A stretch of 64,000 nucleotides of DNA from JASHPR01 sp963833885 (GCA_963833885.1 CAWHZU010000031.1:186001-250000), one strand, 5' to 3'. Numbered from the stretch's first letter, positions 43,757-55,701 are shown. Numbers and translations are program-made. Notes: generated by a model from the letters alone, not told the origin.

Positions 43757-45562
43757 ATGAGACGCAGCGTTCGGCTGGGCATCGCGGTCGCCGCAGCGGC
43801 GCTTCTCGCTGCGGCGTGCAGTTCGTCATCTGGCACGTCAGCGAGCGGCGGGAAGCCGGTCACCGGCGGGACGGCGACCTTCGCCGAGCCGCCGGGCGTC
43901 ACGCCGAACTACATCTTCCCGATGCTCACCGGGGCGTACTACAGCGTGGCCAACATCGAGGAGTTCCAGCGGCTGTCGTTCCGGTCCCTGTACTGGATCG
44001 GCAACGGCAAGGGCCAGCCGGTCGTCGACCCGGCGCTCAGCCTCGCCGCGCTGCCGGTCTACAGCGACAACGACTCCGTGGTGACCATTCACCTCGGCAA
44101 CTACACCTGGTCCGACGGGCAGCCGGTGACGACGCGGGATGTCGCGTTCTGGATCAATCTGCTGCGGGCCAACAAGGCAGACTTCGCCGCCTACATCCCC
44201 GGCGAGTTCCCGGACAACCTGAAGAGCTACAAGATCGTCAACTCGAAGACGATCGTGCTCACGCTCACCGGGTCCTTCAACCCGACCTGGTTCACCTACG
44301 ACCAGCTGTCACAGATCACCCCGCTGCCCGCCCAGGTAATGGACAAGACGTCGGCGTCGGGCAAGGTGGGCAGCTACGACATGACGACGGCCGGGGCCAA
44401 GGCGGTGTTCGCGTTCCTGACCGCGCAGTCGAAGGACGTCGCCAGCTACGGCAGCAACCCGCTCTGGAAGGTCGTCGACGGGCCGTGGAAGCTGGTCAGC
44501 TACCAGACCACCGGCTACGCGAAGTTCGCCGCCAACCGCGCCTACGCGGGCCCGAGCAAGCCCAGGCTCAGCTACTTCGTTGAGCTGCCGTACACCAGCG
44601 ACACCTCCGAGCTCAACGTGCTGCGCTCCGGCACGACGATCGACTACGGCTACCTGCCGACGGAGGACGCGTCGCAGTCCTCGGAGCTGGCCTCGGACGG
44701 CTACACCACCGTGCAGTGGCAGGGCTGGGGCACGAGCTATTTCCTGATGAACTTCCAGAACCCGAAGACCGGGCCGATCATCGCGCAGGCCTACCTCCGG
44801 CAGGCCATGCAGTCGCTGATCGACGAGCCCGCGTACCTCAAGGGCCCGCTGGAGGGTTACGGCCACACCGACTACGGCCCGGTCCCGGTGATCCCGTCCA
44901 ACCCGTACATCGACGCGTACGAGGCCAAGGGCCCGTGGCCGTACTCGCCCGCCACCGCGGTCAAGCTGCTGTCGAGCCACGGCTGGGCCGTCAAGCGCAG
45001 CGGCGTGACCACCTGCACATCACCGGGATCCGGCGCGGGCCACTGCGGAGCGGGCATCGCCGCGGGCACCCCGCTCAGCTTCTCGCTGCAGTACGCCAAC
45101 GGCATTCTCCAGGTGAGCGAGGAGATGCAGGCGCTCAAGTCCAGCTTCGCCCAGGCTGGCATCCAGGTCAGCCTGACCTCGGCTCCGTTCGACTCGATCA
45201 TCAGCCTGCTCGCCCCGTGCACCAAGACCGAGTCCTCCTGCTCCTGGCAGATGCTCGACTACGGCGGCGGCTGGACCTACGGGGTGGACCCGTACCCGAC
45301 CGGCGACCAGCTGTTCGCCACCGGCTCGGGCTCGAACGCCAGCAACTACTCCAGCCCGGAGGCGGACAAGATCATCGCCGCCACCGTGCACGGCCCCGGC
45401 ACGCTCACCGCGTACGAGAACTACGCCGCCGACCAGATCCCGGTGCTGTGGATGCCGCAGCCCGTGTACCAGATATCCGAGATCAGCAAGGACCTGCACG
45501 GCACCATGCCGCAGAGCCCGATCGAGAGCCTGACCCCGGAAGACTGGTACCTCACCAAATGA
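43757..45562 (+). CDS. ABC transporter substrate-binding lipoprotein, family 5 (paralogue)
   Basis: 601-residue secreted lipoprotein with signal peptide and lipobox LLAAAC (Cys near residue 21). Family 5 solute-binding protein, strongly similar through its length to the lipoprotein at 3508-5400: compare SDGQPVTTRDVAFWINLLRANKADFAAYIPGEFPDN with the matching stretch there, and FNPTWFTYDQLSQITPLP. GGAGG precedes ATG 43757. No transport permease or ATPase adjoins it. The ligand is unknown; shared ancestry with a TPP-controlled gene makes a vitamin or peptide ligand worth testing. It stands alone between the cupin and gcvP, with which it converges. Confidence 0.93.
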   Translation: MRRSVRLGIAVAAAALLAAACSSSSGTSASGGKPVTGGTATFAEPPGVTPNYIFPMLTGAYYSVANIEEFQRLSFRSLYWIGNGKGQPVVDPALSLAALPVYSDNDSVVTIHLGNYTWSDGQPVTTRDVAFWINLLRANKADFAAYIPGEFPDNLKSYKIVNSKTIVLTLTGSFNPTWFTYDQLSQITPLPAQVMDKTSASGKVGSYDMTTAGAKAVFAFLTAQSKDVASYGSNPLWKVVDGPWKLVSYQTTGYAKFAANRAYAGPSKPRLSYFVELPYTSDTSELNVLRSGTTIDYGYLPTEDASQSSELASDGYTTVQWQGWGTSYFLMNFQNPKTGPIIAQAYLRQAMQSLIDEPAYLKGPLEGYGHTDYGPVPVIPSNPYIDAYEAKGPWPYSPATAVKLLSSHGWAVKRSGVTTCTSPGSGAGHCGAGIAAGTPLSFSLQYANGILQVSEEMQALKSSFAQAGIQVSLTSAPFDSIISLLAPCTKTESSCSWQMLDYGGGWTYGVDPYPTGDQLFATGSGSNASNYSSPEADKIIAATVHGPGTLTAYENYAADQIPVLWMPQPVYQISEISKDLHGTMPQSPIESLTPEDWYLTK

Positions 45563-45588
45563 CGCCTGAAGGGGCCCTCCGCCCCCGG

Positions 45589-48426
<2,838 letters not shown>

Positions 48427-48527
48427 GGGAGCCTCCTCGGCGGCCCGCCACCGGGCTGCCTGGCGTTGCTGTTGGCCGGAGTCCCCCTCTGTCGCCGCAT
48501 CCGCGCGCAGCTTCAGAGCCGCTTGTC

Positions 48528-48614
48528 CCGCCCGGTCCCTGATGCCTGAGAGGTTCCGGGGATGTTGCCCCTTCGGCGCCCCGCGGCTGGCTGCGCGAGG
48601 ACTCTCCCGGGCGG
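48528..48614 (-). promoter_or_regulatory. Glycine riboswitch (single aptamer) upstream of gcvP
   Basis: On the minus strand: CCGCCC (closing helix), GGGAGAG, then GCGCCGAAGGGGCAA, CCCCGGAACCTCTCAGGCA and GGACCGGGCGG, closing with GGGCGG. These are the conserved parts of the gcvT-type glycine aptamer. Only one aptamer is recognisable; the following 100 bases lack a second one. Expected to activate gcvP when glycine is high. Confidence 0.95.
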
Positions 48615-48751
48615 TGTCGTCAGCGCACTCGAGCTTACCCGAGCACCCTGCAACCTGCCCCAAGACACGACCAGCCGCCACGCCCGCAACGCGCGCCCCA
48701 CTGCACCCGCTGCGCGCGCTCCCGCCGCGCTCGCTACGCGCGCCGAGTTCC

Positions 48752-48795
48752 GTGGTTCACAAATGTCTTTCCGGCACCGGACATTCCTGAACCAC
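48752..48795. promoter_or_regulatory. Near-perfect 16-bp inverted repeat
   Basis: GTGGTTCACAAATGTC (48752-48767) and GACATTCCTGAACCAC (48780-48795) pair at 14 of 16 positions around a 12-base spacer. It lies in the divergent region between the gcvP leader and the ArsR gene. May be an operator or a hairpin; no T-run follows. Confidence 0.5.
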
Positions 48796-48834
48796 TAACG
48801 CAGAGCGTCGGCGGACGCTCAGGCCAAAGTTCCT

Positions 48835-48868
48835 TGCCCAAGGTTTCTTGGGCACGTATTGTTGGGCA
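48835..48868 (+). promoter_or_regulatory. Operator-like triple half-site before the ArsR gene
   Basis: TGCCCAAG (48835-48842), GTTT, CTTGGGCA (48847-48854) form a perfect palindrome, and a third half-site TTGGGCA (48862-48868) ends two bases before ATG 48870. The position over the start suggests autoregulation by the encoded repressor. Inferred. Confidence 0.6.
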
Positions 48869-48869
48869 C

Positions 48870-49493
48870 ATGAGAGCGGACGCGGACGATTCCAGCGCGC
48901 TGCACGTCACCGATCCCAGGGCGCTGCGGGCGCTGGCGCATCCGGTCCGCTGGAAGCTGATCGACCTGCTCGCCGCCGAGGGGACCGCGACCGTGACCCG
49001 CTGCGCGGAGGCACTTGGCGAGTCCACCGCCACCTGCTCCTACCACCTGAGCATCCTGGCCAAGTACGGGTACATCACCCGCGCCCCGGACGGGCCAGGG
49101 CGCGACAAGCCATGGCAGCTTGCCGGGCCCGGCCTGGACCTGTCGGCACGGGGCCTGGACCCTGGGGCCGAACCAGCCGTGGCCGCGCGCATCGCGGCGG
49201 CGGCACTGCTTGACCACGCGGTGGCGCGGATAAAGGAGAGCCTCGCCGCCACCCCGGCTCCGGCCAGCAAGATCGTGGGCGCGGTCACCTGGCTCACCGC
49301 CGACGAGGTCCGGCAGGCCGCCACCGAGGTCGAAGCGATCATGGACCGGTACTCCGGCCGCGGGACCGACCCGTCGCAGCGCCCGCAGGGCGCCCGGCAG
49401 GCCAGGATGATCGCCGCGATCGCCCTCACACCAGATCCGCAGGCCGAGCCCGGCCAGCGGGCGGCGCAGCGTTCAGGCCAGTCTTGGCATTAG
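48870..49493 (+). CDS. ArsR-type winged-helix regulator
   Basis: 207 residues from ATG 48870, without a clear ribosome binding site. The N-terminal winged helix reads LRALAHPVRWKLIDLLAAEGTATVTRCAEALGESTATCSYHLSILAKYGYITRA. The C-terminal part is helical with no metal-binding cysteines. The MFS transporter gene overlaps its end by about ten bases, so the pair forms a regulator-efflux operon, and the regulator likely senses a transporter substrate. Likely bound by the palindromes upstream. Confidence 0.88.
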   Translation: MRADADDSSALHVTDPRALRALAHPVRWKLIDLLAAEGTATVTRCAEALGESTATCSYHLSILAKYGYITRAPDGPGRDKPWQLAGPGLDLSARGLDPGAEPAVAARIAAAALLDHAVARIKESLAATPAPASKIVGAVTWLTADEVRQAATEVEAIMDRYSGRGTDPSQRPQGARQARMIAAIALTPDPQAEPGQRAAQRSGQSWH

Positions 49494-50784
49494 CCCGCAA
49501 CCGCAATTGGCGCCTGCTGTGGATCGGCCAGGCTGTGTCGCTGACCGGCGACAACGTCTTCGACATCACCGTGCTGCTGTGGGTCGTCACGGTGCTCGCG
49601 AAGGGCCGGCCATGGGCCCCGGCCGCCGCGAGCGGCGTGCTGATCGCGGCGGCCATGCCGGTGCTCGTGGCGGGCCCGGTGGCCGGGGTCTGGGTCGACC
49701 GGTGGAACCGGCGCCGGACCATGCTGGCGTCCGACGCGTGCCGGGCGGCGGTGGTCGCGTCGCTGGTGGCGGTGCCGACGCTCGGCAGCAGGCTCGCGCC
49801 GGTCGGCCAGATCGGGTTGGTCTACGCGGCAGTGGCCGCGGAAAGCTGCCTCGCCCAGTTCTTCAACCCGTCAAGGCTCGCCATCCTCGGCCTGGTCGTG
49901 CCGTCCGCGGACCGGGCGAAGGCCAGCGGCATGCTGCAGGCCACCTCGAGCGGCGCGGCGATCGCGGGGCCGCTGCTGGCCGCGCCGCTGCTGTTCGCCG
50001 CGGGCCCGCAATGGGCGCTGATCATCAACGCGGTGTCGTTCTGCTTCTCGTTCGCGGCGATCTGGCTCATCCGGCTGCCCGCCGAAGCGGCAGCGCGGGC
50101 GGTGCGCGGGCCTGGGTTTCGCGCCGAGTTCGCCGCCGGGCTGCGGTTCTTCGCGGGCAGCCGGGTGCTCGTCGCGCTGAGCGCCGGGGTGGTGGTCACC
50201 ACGCTCGGCACCGGCGCGCTGAACGCCCTCGAGGTGTTCTTCCTGCGCGACGACCTGCACGCGGCCGCCCGGTGGCTGGGCGTGCTGTACGCGGCCGTTG
50301 GAGCCGGCGCGGTGGCCGGCGCGCTGCTGGGCGGCTGGGCCGCCGGCCGGATTGGGGCGGCGCGGGTGTTCTGGCTCGGCCTGGTGGCCGGCGGGCCGGC
50401 CTGCTCGGCTACTCGCGGCTGACCAGCCTGCCGGTGGCGGCCGGGGTGATCGGCCTGGTCGGCATCGCCTTTGGCGCGCTCAACGCGGCCGCGCCGCCGC
50501 TGCTGCTCGCCAGCATCCCGCAGCGGCTGATCGGCCGCGTGATGTCGGTGTTCAACCCGATCCAGCAGGTCGCCAACATCGCCTCGATGGCGACGGCGGG
50601 CGCGCTCGCCGCGACCGTGCCGGTCCGCACGATCTTCGCGGTCAGCGCGCTGCTCATCATCGCGGCCGGGCTCGCCCTGATCAGGCCGCTGCGGTCAGAT
50701 GTCGTCCCAGCGGAACACCCGGACGGCGATGAGCGTGAGCGCGGCGGTGAGCCCGAGCAAGATGCCGATCGCGGGCAGCGCTGA
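49484..50784 (+). CDS. MFS transporter, with one frameshift
   Basis: Major facilitator membrane protein of the MFS_3/enterobactin-exporter-like group, about 12 spans. TTG 49484 overlaps the ArsR gene. The frame reads normally through GRIGAARVFWLGLVAGG and then stops soon after at 50420. Adding one G to the run at 50393-50395 restores AGLLGYSRLTSLPVAAGVIGLVGIAFG and the last four spans up to IIAAGLALIRPL. The last 30 residues overlap the convergent ABC permease gene and may not be real. Restored length about 433. Substrate unknown; probably a drug or metabolite. Confidence 0.85.
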
Positions 50785-51765
50785 CGCCGGTCCCTCCCCG
50801 CGCGCCATCACGTCCTGCATGCCGGTGACCAGGTAGCGCAGCGGCATCGCGTAGGAGACATCGCGGATCCAGGCGGGGGCAAAGTCCAGCGGGATGAACG
50901 CGCCGCCGAGGAACGCCATCGGCAGGATGATCAGGTTGGCGATGGCGGTAGCCGCCTGCTGGGACTTCGCGACCGCGCCGGTGAGCAGGCCGATCGACAT
51001 GAACGCAAGTGTCCCGGCCGCCACCACCGGGATCGCCATCCACCAGGATGCGGTGAGCTTCAGGCCGAAATACGGCCGGGTGGCGATGACCAGGAACACG
51101 GCCAGCTGGACCATGGCGACGGCCAGGCTGACCCCGACCCGCGCGGTGACCACCGAGGCGGTGCTCACTGGCGCCAATCGGAGCCGGCGCAGCAGCTTGT
51201 CTTTCCGCCAGGTCACCAGCGTGATCGCGGCGCCGAACGCGGCACCCGAGGCGATCGCCCAGCCGAGCAGTCCGGGCGCGATGTACTGGATCGCCTTCAG
51301 CGACTTGTCCTCCACCTGCGCGGTGGTCAGCTGGAACGCCGGAGCCCGCCCGGACGCCGCCTGGTTGGCCTGCTGGACCAGCGACGCGAACACCGCCTGG
51401 ACCACGCCGGCGGTGACCTGGTCGGCGATGGAGTAGTGCACGACCAGGCTGCTGCCCCGCTGCTGGACCGCGGCGTCGTCGGTGCCAGCCCTGACGTCCT
51501 GCAACGCCTTAGCCAGGCTTCCGTTCCTGGTGATCGTCATCACCTTGCCGAGCTGGCCGTGGCTGCCGGCGCTGGCCTGGTCGAGCAGGCTGACCCGGCC
51601 GACCTCGATCACGCTGATCCGCGGCGTTCCGGTGTCCTTGTAGATCGAGCCGAACAGCAGCAGGAACAGGACCGGGATCAGGATCGAGAACACCAGCGCC
51701 ACCCGGTCCCTGACGAAGCCGCGGAACATGGCCAGCGACAGACTGCGGAACGCGGCGCCGCTCAT
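50695..51765 (-). CDS. ABC-2 type transporter permease
   Basis: 356 residues. One N-terminal membrane span (VALVFSILIPVLFLLLFGSIY), a large external loop of about 140 residues, then five spans including IAPGLLGWAIASGAAFGAAITLVTW and IGLLTGAVAKSQQAATAIANLIILPMAFLGGAFIPL, the layout of YhgE/DrrB-type exporters. The cytoplasmic motif RRLRLAPVSTASVVTARV is typical. Follows its ATPase by 67 bases. Substrate unknown. Confidence 0.9.
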   Translation of the reverse strand: MSGAAFRSLSLAMFRGFVRDRVALVFSILIPVLFLLLFGSIYKDTGTPRISVIEVGRVSLLDQASAGSHGQLGKVMTITRNGSLAKALQDVRAGTDDAAVQQRGSSLVVHYSIADQVTAGVVQAVFASLVQQANQAASGRAPAFQLTTAQVEDKSLKAIQYIAPGLLGWAIASGAAFGAAITLVTWRKDKLLRRLRLAPVSTASVVTARVGVSLAVAMVQLAVFLVIATRPYFGLKLTASWWMAIPVVAAGTLAFMSIGLLTGAVAKSQQAATAIANLIILPMAFLGGAFIPLDFAPAWIRDVSYAMPLRYLVTGMQDVMARGEGPASALPAIGILLGLTAALTLIAVRVFRWDDI

Positions 51766-51832
51766 CTCAGCGCCGCCCTCGCGGTGCTTCGCGGCGGAGG
51801 GGCGCCGGCAGGCACCTCGCTGGCTTCGGGAC

Positions 51833-52756
51833 TCATCCGCGATACTCCCGCCCGGTGAGGTGCAGGAACACGTCCTCGAGGGTGGCGCCGGACACCCGCA
51901 GCCCGGCCAGGGCCCCGCGGTCGGCCAGCCCGGCCAGCACGACGCCCGGATCGCGCGTGGCGATCGTCAGCGAGACGCCGTCGTCGGTCACGCTGTCCGG
52001 CGCGGCCCCGGGCCCGGCGAGGCCGCGGGCGGCGTCCGCGGACAGCAGCCCGGACTCCACGCTGACCCGCAGCGGCCGGTCCAGCCGCCGGACCAGGGCG
52101 GCCGGCGGCCCGTCCTCGAGGATCACTCCATGATCCATGATCGCCACCCGGTCGCAGAGCGTCTCGGCCTCGTCCATGTGGTGCGTGGTCAGCACCACGG
52201 TCCGCCCCTCGGCGCTGATCTGCCGCAGCAGGTCCCACAGGTTCCGCCGGGCCTGCGGGTCCAGCGCCCCGGTCGGCTCGTCGAGGAACAGCACCTCCGG
52301 GTCGTGCACCAGCGCGCACGCGATAGACAGCCGCTGCGCCTGGCCGCCGGACAGCTTTTCGGTGCGGGTACCCGCCTGGTCGTCGAGCCCGACGACGCCG
52401 AGCATCGTGTCCGCGCGCCGCGCCGGGACGCCGTACAGCATGGCAAAGGTCTGCAGCTGCTCCCGCGCGGTGAGCCGCTCGAAGAACGACGACGCCTGGA
52501 GCTGAACGCCGATCCTGGGCAGCAGCGCCGGGTTGCGCGGCCAGGGGGCCAGGCCGAGCACGCTCACCGTCCCGCCGTCGGCCTGGCGCAGGCCCTCGAC
52601 TATCTCGAGCGTCGTGGTCTTGCCGGCCCCGTTCGGCCCCAGGATGCCGAAGAACTCACCACGCTGGACCTCGAAGCTGACCCCGTCGACCGCCTTGACC
52701 TTTCCGTATGACTTCCGCAGGTCACGTACGGATATGGTCGCCGGCACGCCCGCCAC
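51833..52756 (-). CDS. ABC transporter ATP-binding protein (exporter)
   Basis: 307-residue ATPase of the daunorubicin-resistance type. Walker A LGPNGAGKTTTLE, signature LSGGQAQRLS, Walker B VLFLDEPTGALDP, H-loop LTTHHMDEAE, and the C-terminal accessory domain. GTG 52756 is used; GTG 52747 is possible. No ribosome binding site is seen, so it may be leaderless. Works with the permease downstream. Confidence 0.94.
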   Translation of the reverse strand: MAGVPATISVRDLRKSYGKVKAVDGVSFEVQRGEFFGILGPNGAGKTTTLEIVEGLRQADGGTVSVLGLAPWPRNPALLPRIGVQLQASSFFERLTAREQLQTFAMLYGVPARRADTMLGVVGLDDQAGTRTEKLSGGQAQRLSIACALVHDPEVLFLDEPTGALDPQARRNLWDLLRQISAEGRTVVLTTHHMDEAETLCDRVAIMDHGVILEDGPPAALVRRLDRPLRVSVESGLLSADAARGLAGPGAAPDSVTDDGVSLTIATRDPGVVLAGLADRGALAGLRVSGATLEDVFLHLTGREYRG

Positions 52757-52812
52757 ATTAACAGGCCGTAACGCGCAGTCCCGGGGCTCGCCGGGCTCCG
52801 GCGGAGCGCCCG

Positions 52813-53604
52813 TCAGGAGAGCGGGCGTGACTCAGCCAACTGGCCGGCCCTGCGGATGGCTTCGTCGGCGGGGTCGCCGTCGCCGAGCTGGATGTCGTCG
52901 ACGATGACGCCGTCCTTGAGGCGGATCATGCGCTCGCAGCGGGCGGCGATCTGGGGGTCGTGGGTGGCGATGATGACGGTCATCGGGCGGTCGTGGCGCA
53001 TCTCACGCGTCTCGGTCAGCAGGTCGATGATGGCGGCGGCGGTGTGGGAGTCCAGGTTGCCGGTGGGCTCGTCGGCCAGCAGCAGGTCGGGGGCGTTGAT
53101 CAGGGCCCGCGCGATGGCGACGCGCTGCTGCTCGCCGCCTGACATCCGCGCGGGCAGGGAGCGCTCACGGCCCGCCAGGCCGACCGCGTCCAGCAGCTCG
53201 CGGGCGCGGGCTGACTTGTCCCAGCCGGTGCGGTAGGGCAGCACCGGGGCGATGACGTTGTCCAGAGCGGTGAGCGCGGGCAGCAGGTTGTAGCGCTGGA
53301 AAACGAATCCGACGGTGCGCCGGTAGGCGGCCAGCGCGCTGCCGTGCAGCTCGGTCACTTCCACGGACCCATTGATGATCGTGCCGGAATCGGGACGCTC
53401 GATCGCGCCGACCAGGTGCAGCAGAGTAGATTTGCCCGATCCGGACGCGCCGGCCAGCGCGACCAGGGCGCCGGGCTCGATGTGGACGCTGACGCCGTCA
53501 GCGGCGACTGCGGGCCGGTCGCTGCCGGTCCGGTAGCGCTTGGTGACATCGCGAAGCTCGATGCCGCCGGGCTCGGTCGCGCGGGCGGGGGTGCGGTCGG
53601 TCAT
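52813..53604 (-). CDS. ABC transporter ATP-binding protein (MacB/LolD type), orphan
   Basis: 263 residues. Walker A GASGSGKSTLLH, signature MSGGEQQRVAIARAL, Walker B LLLADEPTGNLD and the H-loop IIATHDP mark the MacB/LolD/FtsE group, which normally pairs with an FtsX-like permease. None is present: the next gene on the strand is a different transporter's ATPase 56 bases away. ATG 53604 follows a weak AAGGA. Divergent from padR, so presumably regulated by it. Confidence 0.93.
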   Translation of the reverse strand: MTDRTPARATEPGGIELRDVTKRYRTGSDRPAVAADGVSVHIEPGALVALAGASGSGKSTLLHLVGAIERPDSGTIINGSVEVTELHGSALAAYRRTVGFVFQRYNLLPALTALDNVIAPVLPYRTGWDKSARARELLDAVGLAGRERSLPARMSGGEQQRVAIARALINAPDLLLADEPTGNLDSHTAAAIIDLLTETREMRHDRPMTVIIATHDPQIAARCERMIRLKDGVIVDDIQLGDGDPADEAIRRAGQLAESRPLS

Positions 53605-53641
53605 GGCTATTCCTTGGCGGACGCGGCTAGGCTGGTCCCTA

Positions 53642-53678
53642 CCTAGTGACAATTCAAGCGCGTTACCTAGCGACTAGG
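53642..53678. promoter_or_regulatory. Candidate PadR operator
   Basis: CCTAG-CGA-CTAGG palindrome at 53666-53678, with another TACCTAG-TGAC half-site at 53640-53649, in the 111-base divergent region between the orphan ABC ATPase and padR. Position and symmetry fit autoregulation by PadR; inferred. Confidence 0.5.
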
Positions 53679-53715
53679 CAAGGCCATTGCGCCGGCCAGG
53701 CAGGAGATCGAGGAC

Positions 53716-54348
53716 ATGGCGCTCCATCATGCTGTGCTGGCCCTGCTCGCGGCCAAGCCCGCGCACGGCTACGAGCTGAAGGGCAGCTTCGAGCAGGCGG
53801 TCGGCGAGCAGTGGGGCGGGCTGAACATCGGCCACCTCTACCAGGTCCTGGACCGGCTGGCCCGCGACGGCCTGATCGAGTCCGAGCGTCAGCCGCAGCC
53901 GGTCAAGCCGGACCGGCTGGTGCACCGCATCACGCCGGCGGGACGCGAGGAACTGGACCGCTGGCTGAACGAGCCGAGCACCCGGACCCGCGGCTACCGC
54001 GACGATTTCTTCCTCAAGGTGATGGCCGCTGCGCAGGCCGGGGACCCGGCCGCGCTGTCCTCCGTGCTGCGCCGCCAGCGGGCTTACCTGCTCACTGAGT
54101 TGCGCAGCCTGGCCGCCGCGCGCGGCGTCGCGTCGCAATCACCGGTGACCGCACTCCTGGTCACAGCGGCCGAACTGCACATACGGGCGGATCTCGGGGT
54201 TGTCGACGCCGCGGAACGGGAACTGCGCCCCGACGTTCTCGAGACGCTGCGCATCCCGGCGGCCGGGTCAGCCGCTCCGGCGCAGTCTTCCGGGGCGGTT
54301 TTTAGCCGGTCTTCCTTGCCCGCCGACGGGCAAGCTCATCAGGGCTAG
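53716..54348 (+). CDS. PadR-family transcriptional regulator
   Basis: 210 residues. Winged helix: HHAVLALLAAKPAHGYELKGSFEQAVGEQWGGLNIGHLYQVLDRLARDGLIES, followed by the coiled-coil C-terminal (Vir-type) helical domain with LRRQRAYLLTELRSL. PadR proteins repress transporters and detoxifying genes and release on ligand binding. It most likely controls the divergent ABC ATPase. The last 47 bases overlap the convergent MerR gene. Confidence 0.93.
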   Translation: MALHHAVLALLAAKPAHGYELKGSFEQAVGEQWGGLNIGHLYQVLDRLARDGLIESERQPQPVKPDRLVHRITPAGREELDRWLNEPSTRTRGYRDDFFLKVMAAAQAGDPAALSSVLRRQRAYLLTELRSLAAARGVASQSPVTALLVTAAELHIRADLGVVDAAERELRPDVLETLRIPAAGSAAPAQSSGAVFSRSSLPADGQAHQG

Positions 54349-54919
54349 CCGAAGCCAGGCCGACCCGCGTGCCGGGCTCGGCCGCGGTCCCGGCATCCTC
54401 GGCCCGCTCGGCGGGGAGGTCGGCGAGCGTGCCCTCGACCTCCTGCCAGACCCGGCCGAGCGCGATGCCGAACACGCCCTGGCCGCCCTGCAGCAGGTCC
54501 ACCACCTCGTCCGGCGACGTGCACGCGTAGACGGTCGCGCCGTCGCTCATGAGCGTGACCTGCGTGATATCGTCCGCTCCCTGGTCCCGCAGGTAGTCGA
54601 CCGCCGCCCGGATCTGCTGCAGCGAGATCCCGGTGTCGAGAAGCCGCTTGACCACCTTGAGCGTCAGAATGTCCCGGAAACCGTAGAGCCGCTGCGACCC
54701 GGAGCCGCTGGCCGGCCGGACGCTGGGCTCGACCAGCTTGGTCCTGGCCCAGTAGTCAAGCTGGCGGTAGGTGATCCCGGCGGCCATGCAGGCTGTCGGG
54801 CCCCGGTAGCCGACGTCCTCGGGGCTCGGCGGCACTTCATCGCCGAACAGCAGGCCCTGCTCGTCACCGCCGGGCACGCCACCCCGACGGGCCTGGCCGT
54901 TGCCCTTGATTACCGCCAC
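54302..54919 (-). CDS. MerR-family regulator (downstream of the bifunctional nuclease)
   Basis: 205 residues from GTG 54919, which follows GGAGG by five bases (GTG 54925 also in frame). MerR helix-turn-helix: ITYRQLDYWARTKLVEPSVRPASGSGSQRLYGFRDILTLKVVKRLLDTGISLQQIRAAVDYL. The C-terminal domain is not a metal-binding type. This gene, with the nuclease, FtsR and GarA, keeps the order seen in mycobacteria (Rv1827-Rv1830). Targets unknown. Confidence 0.93.
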   Translation of the reverse strand: MAVIKGNGQARRGGVPGGDEQGLLFGDEVPPSPEDVGYRGPTACMAAGITYRQLDYWARTKLVEPSVRPASGSGSQRLYGFRDILTLKVVKRLLDTGISLQQIRAAVDYLRDQGADDITQVTLMSDGATVYACTSPDEVVDLLQGGQGVFGIALGRVWQEVEGTLADLPAERAEDAGTAAEPGTRVGLASASPDELARRRARKTG

Positions 54920-55072
54920 GCGCACCTCCGGCCCGGGACGCCGAGCCCCCGGGTACTCGTTTCGAACCGTAGGCTGCCCGCGCCGAGGTCGTCAACGATC
55001 TGCCACGGCGCGTCGCGGTAACAGTAATGAGTCACGACAAAAGCATCCCCCGGACTGGCGAACTGCAGGCAC

Positions 55073-55543
55073 TCAGGTTGCGCGGCCGAAATCCTCGGGA
55101 GTGATCGTGTCAAGGAACTCACGGAACTTCTCGACCTCGTCCTCTTGCTCGTCCGGGATCGCGATCCCGGCCTCTTCGAGGATCTCCTCGGCCGCGAAGA
55201 TCGTGGCACCGGTGCGCAGGGCCAGGGCTATCGAGTCCGACGGCCGTGCGCTGACCTCCTTGCCGTTCGAGAAGATCAGGTCGGCGAAGAACGTCCCGTT
55301 GCGCAGCGCGGTGATGTTCACCGTGCGCAGCTGGACGTCCAGCGCCTCCAGGATGTCGCGCAGCAGGTCATGGGTCAGCGGCCGCACCGGCACCAGGCCC
55401 TGCTGAGCATAGGCGATGGCCGTCGCCTCCATCGGCCCGATCCATATCGGCAAGTACCTCTCCCCCTGCGTCTCTTTCAGCAGGACGATGGGCTGGTTCG
55501 TGGGCATCTCGACCCGGACGCCTACGACCTCCATCTGCCTCAC
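55073..55543 (-). CDS. Bifunctional nuclease family protein (DUF151)
   Basis: 156 residues of the BFN/DUF151 family. VVGVRVEMPTNQPIVLLKE, YLPIWIGPMEATAIAYA and ARPSDSIALALRTGATIFAAEEIL are conserved. GTG 55543 with GGAG six bases upstream. Family members have been reported as nucleases in plants; bacterial role is not settled. Part of the garA-ftsR-bfn-merR cluster. Confidence 0.94.
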   Translation of the reverse strand: MRQMEVVGVRVEMPTNQPIVLLKETQGERYLPIWIGPMEATAIAYAQQGLVPVRPLTHDLLRDILEALDVQLRTVNITALRNGTFFADLIFSNGKEVSARPSDSIALALRTGATIFAAEEILEEAGIAIPDEQEDEVEKFREFLDTITPEDFGRAT

Positions 55544-55701
55544 GGCGGCTCCGTCCTTACGTGCGCCTGACGCGCTGCCTCACTTCTGGACCCTGCTCAA
55601 AGGGCACTCCCTTTGTCAACGTACACCCGCTATCCAGACGTGCCCGCCCGCGCCCCAATTGAATTCACCGAAAGGCGCTGCCGCTTGACCCGTGGCCGAA
55701 C

